Below, one piece after another: positions 1-11,500 of a stretch of 64,000 nt of DNA. The stretch covers positions 3,053,870-3,117,869 of the forward strand of contig JANPYM010000001.1 in the NCBI GenBank assembly GCA_025890175.1. Reading direction: 5' to 3'. The stretch is from Ciborinia camelliae. Taxonomy: Eukaryota > Ascomycota > Leotiomycetes > Helotiales > Sclerotiniaceae. The notes under the pieces are model-generated. The model ran no database searches and was not told the DNA's origin. It was given only the letters and a program-made list of their open reading frames with translations. Made by a program: the position numbers and the translations under genes. Positions within the stretch are counted from its first letter, which is position 1, and every line of letters starts with the position of its first letter.

Positions 1-2
1 GA

Positions 3-2561
3 GTCAGTTCTACAGAAATCGTTCCAGTTGAGACCCCAGGGGTGTCTTTTACCGAAGTTATTGTCACCGAGACCCCCGGAGTGTCCTTGAGCGAAGTTGT
101 TGTCACCGAGACCCCAGGGGTGTCTGTTACCGAAGTCATTGTTACCGAGACCCCCGGAGTGTCCTTGAGCGAAGTTGTTGTCACCGAGACCCCAGGGGTG
201 TCTGTTACCGAAGTCATTGTTACCGAGACCCCCGGAGTGTCCTTGAGCGAAGTTGTTGTCACCGAGACCCCAGGGGTGTCTGTTACCGAAGTCGTTGTTA
301 CCGAGACCCCCGGAGAAACTAGCACAGCTGAGATCGTTGTTACTGAGACACCAGGGGCAACTAGCATTGTGGAAATCGTTGTTACCGAGACCCCAGGAGA
401 AACTAGCACAGCGGAGATCGTTGTTACCGAGACACCAGGGGCAATTAGCACAGCGGAAGTTAATACAGAGGCACCAGGGGCAACTAGCACAGCGGAGATC
501 GTTGCTACCGAGACACCAGGAGCAACTAGTATAGTGGAGATCGTTGTTACCGAGACACCAGGAGCAACTAGCACAGCGGAGATTGTTGTTACCGAGACAC
601 CAGGTGCTAGTACCTCAGAGGCACCTAGTGGAAGTAGCACTATTCCACCTGTTAACAACTTTGTATCTGGTAGCAGTACAACTTTGGAGGTCGTGAATAC
701 TGAGGAGCCAGTCGCTACCACAACTTCGGGAGGTGCTGTTAATACCGAAGAACCTGGGGCTACCACAACATCGGAGGTCGTGAATACTGAAGGACTGGGC
801 ACTACAACAACTTTAAGCCCCGAAGAAACTGGGACTGCTACCTCGATAGGTGCTGTTAACACGGAAGAACCAGGAACTAGTACAACTTCTGAGGTCATCA
901 ACACTGAAGAACCGGCAGCCACAACAACCTCAGGAGTTGCCGTTAACACGGAAGAACCTACGGTTGCTACAAGCTCAGGTCCTCAAGAAACCGGGGCCGC
1001 AACATCGGAGATCATTAATACCGAGGAGCCAGGCGCTACCACAACTTCAGCAGGTGCCGTTAATACGGAAGAACCTGGAGTTACTAGCACGTCAGAGTCG
1101 CCTGAGGGAACTAGCACTGGTCTCCCACCAATCAATAATATAGTATCTGGTAGCAGTACAACCAGTGAAGCCCCAGAATTTACTACTGAAACTGTTTTGA
1201 CCACAGGTCAAGAGGCTACAGCAACCGCTCTTGTTTCTACCGTTGAGCCAGGATCTGATTCTACGGCCTCCGTATTTATAACGGAAGCTTCAGTAACTAG
1301 TAACGGTGTTGAGGTAACTCCTGGCCCTCAAACATCTAGCACGCAAGGAGAAGCCGAGGAGACGACCATCGCTTCAATCGTTGAAACATCAGCATCGATT
1401 ACAAGCTCCCTCCCAACATCCAGCGCTGGTCCTTCTTATGATTATGTTTGTTCGGGTGCTCCAGCCCTATTCAACGTAGTTATTGATGAACCCGGCAAGC
1501 CAATGCAGTGGTTGTCTCAACTTAATTATCCAGATAGTGGAACTTCCGAGAGTACATGGGGTTATGATACATTACCACTTGTAACATCAAGTTCACTAGC
1601 ATCTAGTTTCAATATTGGATTTGGCAACGCTTTCCAAGGCACCCTTCAATCTAATGGTGCACCAATTACTGGTGCTGTTAGATTGACAGCTTTAGGATCC
1701 CCTCTTCAACTTTTCACTGCCGCTCATATTGCAGATAGTATGAGAATCTTCAAGGCATCTGTCGGCTCAGATTGTTCACTTGGCTTGGATATTGCAAACA
1801 CTGGAGATAATATTTTGGCTCAATGTAGTGGTGTACTTACTATTTTGACGCCGGCTAAGCAGATCCAAAAGGGAAGTGCATGTACACAAGTTCGAGCTTA
1901 TGCTGTTACAGTTGATGGATCTCCATCATCATCAACATTGGTAACAGCTGTTGCTTCAAGTACAGGATTAATCGCTGAATCGTCTACTGTACCATCTGGA
2001 ACAGTTGATTTGGTGACAAGTTCTTCAACTTTCTCACCTATTGCAACCTCAACAACGATCGCTGGATGCCCCGTTGCACCATTCTTCAAGATTCTTGTAA
2101 ATGAGACAGGAATGCCTTCACAATATCTATACGATCCTGTCTCATTTGATGATGACGCTTTGTCATTTACTACTGATATATCACAGAGTTTGGTCTTCTC
2201 CTTGTCCCCTGCTACAGGCCAACTTCAATTCAATATTGTAGATTTCTTTGGAAACCCAGTCTTATTAGCATCTAATCAAGATATGCACAATGCTGGGAAC
2301 GAGGCAATCTTCTTCACTACCGCAACCAAATATCAACAACTTGGTTATCAACCCGTTGTTGCAACTGTTAAGCCAGATTGTTCTATCGGTTTAGCCTTAC
2401 CATACAACGCCGCTAATATCATACAATCTTGTCACGGATCGATATACTTGATGTTAACACCTGGCGCAGGTTGCGTTACGGTGACATTACAGATGTTGCC
2501 ATTTAATCCTTCTGCCACAACCACTTCGTCTATTTCGACGACGACGTCTTTTTTAGTCTAA
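3..2561 (+). CDS. Giant Ser/Thr-rich surface protein, N-terminal part in window (5' end off the left edge)
   Basis: The frame is open from base 3, so the start and any signal peptide lie to the left. The first ~190 residues are tandem 13-residue units ending in VTETPG, followed by Thr/Ser/Glu-rich linker with two copies of an IPPxNNxVSGSS motif (642-676, 1119-1156). Then come two related ~150-residue Cys-containing domains (1438-1910 and 2062-2510); both begin near a C-x-AP-x-F stretch and share a DCS(L/I)GL segment followed by a C(S/H)G segment. I do not recognise this domain. Composition suggests a heavily O-glycosylated wall or adhesin-like protein (inference). The frame stops at 2559-2561, but the downstream frame carries the same IPPxNN motif and has no ATG of its own for more than 100 codons, so both frames are probably one gene separated by a -1 shift at 2549-2555. 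Confidence 0.8.
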   Translation, partial: VSSTEIVPVETPGVSFTEVIVTETPGVSLSEVVVTETPGVSVTEVIVTETPGVSLSEVVVTETPGVSVTEVIVTETPGVSLSEVVVTETPGVSVTEVVVTETPGETSTAEIVVTETPGATSIVEIVVTETPGETSTAEIVVTETPGAISTAEVNTEAPGATSTAEIVATETPGATSIVEIVVTETPGATSTAEIVVTETPGASTSEAPSGSSTIPPVNNFVSGSSTTLEVVNTEEPVATTTSGGAVNTEEPGATTTSEVVNTEGLGTTTTLSPEETGTATSIGAVNTEEPGTSTTSEVINTEEPAATTTSGVAVNTEEPTVATSSGPQETGAATSEIINTEEPGATTTSAGAVNTEEPGVTSTSESPEGTSTGLPPINNIVSGSSTTSEAPEFTTETVLTTGQEATATALVSTVEPGSDSTASVFITEASVTSNGVEVTPGPQTSSTQGEAEETTIASIVETSASITSSLPTSSAGPSYDYVCSGAPALFNVVIDEPGKPMQWLSQLNYPDSGTSESTWGYDTLPLVTSSSLASSFNIGFGNAFQGTLQSNGAPITGAVRLTALGSPLQLFTAAHIADSMRIFKASVGSDCSLGLDIANTGDNILAQCSGVLTILTPAKQIQKGSACTQVRAYAVTVDGSPSSSTLVTAVASSTGLIAESSTVPSGTVDLVTSSSTFSPIATSTTIAGCPVAPFFKILVNETGMPSQYLYDPVSFDDDALSFTTDISQSLVFSLSPATGQLQFNIVDFFGNPVLLASNQDMHNAGNEAIFFTTATKYQQLGYQPVVATVKPDCSIGLALPYNAANIIQSCHGSIYLMLTPGAGCVTVTLQMLPFNPSATTTSSISTTTSFLV
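42..606 (+). repeat. 39-bp coding minisatellite (78-bp higher-order unit)
   Basis: Units of 39 bp encode 13 residues of the type (S)xxEVxVTETPGV. In 42-310 two variants alternate, SLSE and SVTE, giving a 78-bp higher-order period (the same GTGTCCTTGAGC start recurs at 81, 159 and 237). Units diverge to ETSTAEIVVTETPGA forms up to about 606. Confidence 0.9.
2549..2555 (+). promoter_or_regulatory. Candidate -1 frameshift heptamer (T TTT TTA) joining two frames
   Basis: T2549-A2555 reads T-TTT-TTA in the upstream zero frame (tcT TTT TTA GTC TAA). This is the canonical X-XXY-YYZ heptamer in the register needed for -1 slippage, and slippage enters the long downstream frame just before the zero-frame stop. 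Only a weak hairpin (GGAA/TTCC around 2575) is visible downstream. The same data fit a single missing T through sequencing error or a real frameshift mutation. Confidence 0.4.
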
Positions 2562-5500
2562 GTTCGGCGAGTCTGGAAAGCCTTCCCGTTACTTCGACTG
2601 AAATAATTCTTTCTAGTTCATCAGTTGAATCCTCTAACGGATTGCTAGCTACCAGCTCGCCCGTCTTCACGAACACGCCGTCCGGGGTGGCCAGTTCGTA
2701 TTCTTTTGTATCATCTTCATTTTTTGACCAGTCACTCTTTAGTTCTGAGGGGCCTACGGCCTCGTTAACATTCGCTTCCTTCCCCGGTTCTTCCTCATCT
2801 GCGACTCTTAGTAACTTTGCCACAATCCCTTCTTCATTTCCATCAATTACGTCCGAGCCATTTTCTCAATCTGAGTCCTCCATACAATCCCAGACTCTTC
2901 CCGCATCTTCTGGAGAAGAATCCCAAATCCCATTGTCAGCTTCAGAAACCGTTTCTTCTTCTGCCATGCCTTCATCTTTCGTCCAAAGTTCAATTTCAGC
3001 AGCCCTATCTTCATACGAAGCTAGTTTGGCATCTTTCTCCGCCGCTCAATCTTCTGGATTCGTGACTAGCCTTTCCGCACCTTCATTATTAAGCCTTGAA
3101 CCTTCGGGAGCTTTGAGCAGCACTATTTCATTCATATCGAGTGCTGCTTCTTCCAGCTTTGGGGAGGAAACTTCTAGTGGAATTCCACCAGTGAATAATC
3201 TTGCTTCTGGATCAACTACAGAGCAGAGTGGCATGTCTACTTTTGAACTGTCATCTCTGTCTGAAGCTTCCACCACTTTTGGACAATCATCTTTGCCTCA
3301 GATCACAACCTCTTCCGAATTGGCCGAAACTTCATATCTACAGGTTTCCTCGACTGGGATCCAGCCTAGCTCTTCTCTTTTCCCTATCGAAAGTTTTAGT
3401 TCCCAGAGTGTTGCTTCTCCGACAAGCTCCGGTGTCATTTCTGAACCACAAGCAACATACACCTCAGATCTTGGTCAATCGTCTATTTTATCCTCAACAC
3501 CGGGAGCCTTTAGTCTCTTGCCAAGCGAGATAATACCATCCTTCACAGGAATTTCATCCTCAAATATAGAGATCCCATCTACCCTTGGCTCTGAGTCTTT
3601 AACGGGAATAATTTCCAACTTTGAGACGAGTACTCTAAGCAGCCCACCATTATCTTCTTCGATTGAACTCCCCGGGTCGTCAATCATATCACAGGTCTTA
3701 CCTACGAGTAATAGTTTGTTGGAATCATCCCAAGTTTCTGGTGTGTCTCAAAGTGAAAGTGCTTTCCCATCAGAAACTGGCACAATACAATTATCTGGAG
3801 CTGCAAGTAGCACGGATATCTTGTCGTCTCCAGCATCATCAGCCAATCCGTCAAACAGTCAGCCGGCAAGTACACTTCAGGAATCCAGCGGTCTTCTATC
3901 AATCACGCCAATAAGTAGTTTGACCGCATCTCTAGGTGTGGAAACATCCATTGGGGTTACAAGTAGCTTGGTGGGACTACAAAGTCAATCTTCTGAGGCT
4001 TCAAGCAATATTGGATCAATTCTACCTATAGAGACGATACTTACCACAACTGGAATCTTCGAATCAAGTTCGTCTATTGAAACCAGCAGTGGTATTCCAC
4101 CTATAAATAACGCAGTGTCTGGAAGTAGCGCTTTGAGCACTTTGGATATTCAATCCACGGTTGAAGTTACAAGTGGTGGTCTTGGATCTATTGCTTCTAC
4201 GACTGGTTTAATTGAATCGAGCCTATTTGAGGGCCCCAGCAGTACCCTCGGTGTTATTCCAACGTCCACAGATCTCGAATTTGTCTCATCGACACAGGTA
4301 CCCGAGACTTTACCAGAGAGTGTCAGCCTTACCTTCACAAGCAACCTTGAATCTATTGTTTCTACAACTGGTTCAGTCGAACAAAGCTTATCTGAGACTG
4401 TTAGCAACATCATAGGTCCCGTTCAAACCTCTACAGGACTTCAAATCGTTACCTCTGTGCCGGTATCAGAAAGTGCTAGCTTCGAGATCACAGGTAGCTT
4501 TGGATCTATTGTTCCTACACAAACTTTTATCGCCTCTTCCATCGAAGCTAGCTCATCTCAGGCTTTCGGTAATTCAGCGGGCGGTGTTGAGACAAGTACA
4601 GGCCTCTTCCAATCAGTACAGACACCAGAAAGTTCAAACCCGATATACACGTCCACAGGCTCTTTTGAAGCGTCAATATCGGCGCCACTTGTGGGAAGTA
4701 CCGCCCAGATTACCTCTGAGTCAAATCTGGTCCCATCCACCAGTCTATTCATCGCAACCAGTGAGCTCTCATCCTCTACCGGAGGCGGTACCATTTCTAT
4801 ATCCAGTTCGATCGAATCCATCACCAATTCAGGATTACCAAATGTAGAGCCATCATTGACAGTGTTCAGTAGCTTATCAGCTATCACCAGCGAGGTGAAT
4901 TCTGAAATATTCACACCTAGCACAATTGAGATCATAAGTGCGTCAGAGTCATTCACTTTGGAGCCATCTTTCTTTTCCAGTGTCGCTGGCGAATCTACAT
5001 CTGCCACATCGGGTCTCTTTATATCACCTTCTACCACTATTGGATCGCTTGGATTTGAATCTTCTACTACAGAGCCGTCTCTCGCATTTTCGAGCAATTC
5101 ACTGATCGTTTCTGAAACAGCCAGTTCTGCATATGCAAGCTCTACAGGCATCGAGTTGACTTTTGGCAATGGTATTGGACAAAGTGGTAGCATATATACA
5201 TCCATCACTAGCTCTGGCTTTGCAAGTTTGACTGAGAGTTCTGTTTTGAGCACAGAAGGCATAATCTCGAATAGTGCTGGGGAAACATCTAATGCGGCCG
5301 AGACATCCATTCCTACTCAAACATTCAATTCAGTTGATATATCGAGCGCTATTCAAACATCCAATCCAATTCAGACATTCAACTCGGCTGAAATATCAAG
5401 TTCTGATCAGACATCCAATTCAGTTTATATATCAAGCGTCGTTCAGACATCTATCCCAGTTCAGACATTCAATTCAATTGAATTATCAAGTGCTGTTCAG

Positions 5501-8500
5501 ACATCCAATCAAGCTCTAGCATCCAGTGAAGTTCAGACATCGGGCGAGAGTTTGACATTTATCTCTGCTCAAACATCCAACGATATTCAGATATCTAGTG
5601 CTTCTCAAACGTTAAATCCAGTTGAAACATCAAGCTTTATCCAGACAAGTAACTTCTTTGAAACATCGTCTGGTGTTCCAAGTATCGGACCACTTGAACC
5701 CACATCGACCTTGCTGGGCGCCTCTTCCACAGAAAGCGACACTGTCAATACTGGTTCTACACCATTGACTAGCGCAGGATCATCTAATATAATCTCGGAA
5801 TCAATTGTTGGCACACCTTTGTCATCGTTGGAGCCTCAATCGATTGGAATAACGACAAACGCTATAGTATCCGGTACTATTGAATCTTCCAGTTTAATCA
5901 CTTCACTCGCGATTGGCAGTGCATTGGAAACTAGCCCTGTGATATCTCTCCCGCCTTCATCAACGATTGAAATTGGCTTTAGTACCTCAGTTGTGCCAAA
6001 CAGTGCATCGGAGACCTTTGTTTCCCAATCGCTGGGAGAGTCAAATGCTTCAGGGTTACCAGAAATATCAAGCATTTTCCCTGAGTCCTCGATTGTTTCT
6101 CAAACCCTTTCGATGACTACTCCTGGAATCATCACAGATATTGCTCCTTTACAATCAGAGCAGGTTTCATCCTTCACCAACTCATTGAGTCTGAGTGGTC
6201 CATCAGCGGCAATCAGCAGCTTTCTCTCCGAGGCTACGAGTCGCATTTCGAATGAAATTTCGACGTCTGCAGAAAGCAGTTTAATCCCATCCTCATTGGC
6301 TCAAGAGACTAGCAGTAAATTATTCCAGTCACCAGTCCCATCTGCTTTTGCAACCAGTGAAGGATTATTCACTAGTGCTTTTTTGATAGGTTCCAGCTCC
6401 ATTATATCAACATATGAGCCGTCTGGCACTAGTAGTGGTATCCCCCCTGTTGGCAATCTTGTTTCGGGTAGTTTGACCTCCTCTATGGAGTTCTCGACTG
6501 AATCGTTCGGAACTTCCACTTTTGAAAATTTGCCAGGGCCATCCAGCACCGGATTAGATCTATCTGTCTCGTCTCTGAGTGGTGTATCTGCATCTTTCTC
6601 GGCTTCTGATCTTGAGAGTAATACTGCTGGCCAGTCAATAACTCTGTCAGTTGGAAGTGAAACCTTGCAGCCTTCTGTGTCTAGTACACTTGATATTTCG
6701 AGCCAATCTGGATCGGCCGAGAACACACTTATTCCATCCACTACTATCGGTAGTTCAGAGATAAGTGGCATCTTCTCGACTCCCGTCTCAACTGCTTTGA
6801 GTAGTACTATTGGATTTCTGCCATCCATCTCTAATGAGGCTCTTAGCAGCGTTAATTCTGGCCTCGGCGAATCCTCAATAGGCTCTTCGGCTTTGGGTGC
6901 CTCAGGATTTAGTTTGATTCCAGCACAATCTACACCCGGGCCAATATCCCAGTCTTCTGTGATACCAAGTAGCCTTGAAGAGTCTCTGACGGCAGCTATT
7001 TCCACATCCTTTGGAATATCCAGCAGTGAACTCCCGTCTGCCACTCCCACAGGCTTTGGAACACAGATTTCAAGCAATGAACCCGAATCCTCAATTCTTT
7101 TGATAGTTTCAAGTACCACGCTCATAAGTATACCTTCTGAAATAGGCAGCATCAGTTCATCGGTCGCACTTGTTGGTGAAAGTACTTCTCTTCTAAGTTT
7201 TGAAGCCTCTTTCTCGAATGGATTCCCAACTCTCACGTCTGAAATTGGACCGCTAGCAACGTCTTCCATACCAAGTGAGACTTTGTCAATCAGTGAATTG
7301 CAAAGCTCTTTTTCGACCGGAACATTTTCTTCTCTAGAAATTACGGCCAGTTTAACTCAGAGTTCCGCTCCCTCATCAAGTGCATCAGCTTTCTGTGTTG
7401 CTGGTACTGGCTCCAGCTCCCAAGATAACTCCGACCTATGCTCATTTACTTGCAACTTTGGAGTATGTTCCGATCCATGTACATGTACTGCATATGCAGT
7501 CTCAGCAATCGCCCCTCCACCTGAGACCAATATTCGTGGCTATGCTCTTGCTGACTTGGATGCCGAAACTTACGATCCGCTCTGCGACTTTGCATGTAAT
7601 CATGGATATTGTCCTCCTGAGACTTGTACATTCAACTCAGACGGATCCCCTATTTCATCTAGTTCTCTTTCAGCAACTTCATTGTTGCAGATTTCATCTG
7701 CTGTTGAAAGTGGTTCCATCCTATCGGCAATCCCCTCAATTTCGCTCGAGAATTCCCAATCGATTTTGGCCTCTTCATTCCAGCCATCATCAACTCTCTT
7801 TGAATCTAGCACTGGCATCCCACCAATCAACAACGCGGTATCTGGCAGTGGGGCATCAAGTACATTTGGATCCCAATTCACTAGTGCCATTGAATCTCCG
7901 CTAATCTCAGGAAGTTTTACAACTGATATATTGAGTAATGAAGTCAGTTTTTCTACTGGTCTTGGCATTTCAAGTACAACTTTCATATCCGTGCCGTCTG
8001 AAGTTGCCAGTAGTAGTGGTGGATCACTACTAGCATCGGAAACCACAAGCAGTATTGAACAATCTGTTGTCACTTCTCTCGGGATTTCTGCGATTTTTAC
8101 AACACCGCTTGAATTCTCCGTATCGCAGTCAATTGGTGAACTTCAAACCTCTCTTCCCTTCAGTGATGAGATAATAACCCCAACCATTGGTGCTAGCACT
8201 AGGCTGGTTGACTCTTCCATATTGCCAACAGTTAGTGGATTTCAAACGTCCGTGCCACTTAGTGATGAGGTCATCACTCCTTCGATCACTACCAGCACTT
8301 CTCTTATTGAATCAAGTGGGGCTGTTGAAACTTCTGTGCCGTTTAGTGATGGGGTCATAACTCCTTCTATAGGTGCTAGCACTTCACTCATTGGATCGGT
8401 TGTTGAAACCTCCGTGCCCTTCAGTGATGAGGTCATAACTCCATCTATCACTGCCAGCAACACGCTGATCCAATCATCTGTATCGCTCTCAATTGGTGGA

Positions 8501-11500
8501 TTGGAAACTTCATCCCCTTCTGTCAGTGATGAGGTTATCACTCCATCTATTGCTGTTAGTTCGACACTACTTCCTGGCTCTAGCATCGAAATTATTCCTG
8601 CTGGTAGTACTGGATTTATCAGTTCATCTCTAGGACCTCAAGTGACAAGTTTACCAGCTGGAAGCTCAGGCTTACTATCAACAACTGGTATAATAGCAGA
8701 ATCATCATCTGGGTTGATAAATTTCGAGACTACATCAGCTTTAGATTCCTTGATAGCCACAACATCATTCCTTCAAAATGAAGCGTCTTCAAGCTTCGGT
8801 TTTTCGGCTACTGGACCCAGCGTTGTCCCAACGTCAAACTCCGGCATAGAAACAAATTCTGAGGCTGAACCATCGTCCCTTGCTTCTTTAATTGCATCAA
8901 ATATTGGTATATCGACAAACCAAATCACCCCTCTGCCTACGGAGCTCACTCCAGCTTCCAGTGGCCTAGGATTTGAATCTAGTACTGCTATTTTGACATC
9001 TGTTATAGAAAGCGAATCCCAACCTCTAACCTCAGTTCTCATTTCTTCATCTCTTCCAATCGAAACTTTGAGCGCTAGCAGTTCTTTTGAATCCAATTCA
9101 GCTATTATATCAACAACTGGAATAGAATCAACAGGAACAGGGGCTCCAATTGTTTCAAATTTGGCTTCTGGAACCTCACTTGAACCATCAGAATTGTCTA
9201 GCAGTACTTCAATATCTCCACCTATCACTGATGTTGACACGGCCACGAGTGCATTCTCGTCCTTACAAACTGAAGTCTCTCCAAGTCTGAGTGACTCAAA
9301 TACTGTAACAAGTCTGGCTTCAGAGCAGAGTTCAACAATAAGTGTCCCGAGCATTGACATTCAATCTACCTTAGGTTCTGAGACAATATCTGGAAGTATT
9401 GGTGGTGTATCTGCCTCTTTGATTGATACCCAGTCAGTTCCTATAACGAGCCCTGCAATTTCAGCAATTCCATCCAGTACAGTTGAAAGCCCTACTTCAG
9501 AATCAGCTTCATCTCTCGGGGTTGAGTCTACATTCATCCCGTCAGCTCAGCCTACAGCCTTTGTGACTCAGATCCTGTCTGAGACTATTAGCGGATCTAG
9601 TCTGTCGTCAACTCCAAGTTCAATTCAGAACACTGGATCCTTATTGATTTCATCTTCAGAAATTGAAAGTCTTTCAGCAGCCCCAAGCAATCTATTTTCA
9701 GGACTACCTTCAAGTACGATCGAAAATTCCCTCATTTCGTCGGTCCAGTCAGCCCAGCTTTCATCGCCTGTGATTGAGCTTTCTACAGGAGCTTCAATCA
9801 GTTTCCTTGCTTCGGAACTACCATCTGGGCAGCCTCAGTCTTCTTCTATTGCCTCGATAATACCGACGCCAGTAACCTCACAGTCTGAGATTTCCTCCAC
9901 AATCCAGGAACTTTCAAATATTGGCACACCCATCCCTCTCTCGTCTACTCTCTCTGGATCCGAAAGTTCTCTCGAACATGTTCTTAGTACCAGCTCTGTT
10001 GCCTTACTATCTGAGTCCTTATCTGGCAGTTTATCCGAAGTTCCATCATCTACAATTGAGGGATTTTCTGAAAGCTCCTCGGTCTTAGATGCCAGCAGTA
10101 TAACTGGCAGCAGTATTCCGATTATTGGAAACCTTGTCTCGGGCACTTCCCTCGAACTCCCAGCGTCAGAAACGTCTCTATCGGCCTTTCCAAGTTCCTT
10201 GTCATCTGAGCTTGGTGTTATAAGTTCTACTCCTGCGATAAGTTCAAACACACTCATATTGACCGTTGGTTCACAGACACCTGAACTTTCTTTATCTCCT
10301 ACCGCTTCTTTGGGAAGCATAGAGGCTTTGGAAACATCCCTCGAAGGCTCAGCATCAATTTCTGGGCTCCTTTCCAACTCAGAGTCTGCATTGCCAAGTA
10401 CTCTTGGATCCCAAGTCATATCTTCGACAGATTCGCTTGCTATTAGCCCATCTGCCGTCACTTTAGAGTCACAGTCTTCTTCCCCGCAAACAACCCCAGG
10501 CTCTGAAAGTTTGAATGTTAGCTCTGAACAAGTTCTGCCCTCAACCGAAAACTCTGAAGCTATCTCGAGCACTCCTTCCTCTGGTATCATTTCCGGTACT
10601 GGATCTGCAACTCCGGGTAGCCAGCCAATTTCCCAGGTCCCATCATCAACACAAAGTATCTCATTGATTGGAACATTAACTGAAACAGCAGAATCATCGG
10701 CGGGTATTTTCAGCACTCAAATCCCAGGAATATCTTCAACTCCAGGGGACCTTTCTTTGATTTCCATATCAGAAACTTCTCTATCAGTTCAGTCTTCCAA
10801 CTTGGCCGAAACCCTATCATCTGAAATTTTAAGTGCAAGTGGAACAATCACAAGCCTTGAGACCACGGTCATTTTGACCGTGATTTCGACGTCCGTTTCA
10901 GATTCGGCTTCCGAATCTGAATCAATCATTCCCTCATCCACAGCCGACATACTAAGCTCAATCCTTCCAAGTCTTTCGGCTTCTGCATCAGACGCCCAGA
11001 CAGATTTGCCATCTCAAACGAATTTAGTCTTCTCGAGCTCCGCAACAGCCGTACCCTTGAGTTCGGAGTCTAACTTGCTGAGCTCAGCTTCGTCTGGAAT
11101 ACTTAGTGAATCTGCATCTACCCCAGCGTCTTCAACGGACCAAGTCTTGGGCACATTCCTTCCAAGTATATCTGTTGCGTCTTCTCAAGCGAATGAAGAA
11201 TCCACATCTTCAAGCAGTCTTCCTTCAAGTACCTTATTACAGGAGTCCTCCGCCGTCGAGTCGCTCTCATCTGCCAGTGGATCTGTAACTGGTCTACCTC
11301 CAGTCAATAATGCAGTTTCTGGAAGTCTTAGTTCCAGTGCCGCCTTTGAGACCACGCCGCCAGTCTTTGAATCCCAAATATTGAGCGCCGAACTATTAAC
11401 TCTAGCCTCCAGTACACAGACTTTGACAGATTCAAGTAATCTACCTGTTAGTACAAATGCAAGTTCATCGCTTTTGGCATTAGAATCAGAGACTGGCTCC

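Noticed and set aside
42..606. CRISPR-like array
   Set aside because: The repeats are contiguous coding units with no spacers, in a eukaryotic gene.
2480..2660. A spliceosomal intron joining the two frames of the giant protein
   Set aside because: CTAAC at 2634-2638 with TAG/CAG acceptors exists, but no GT in the correct phase upstream has a credible donor (only GTCTTT or GTCTAT).
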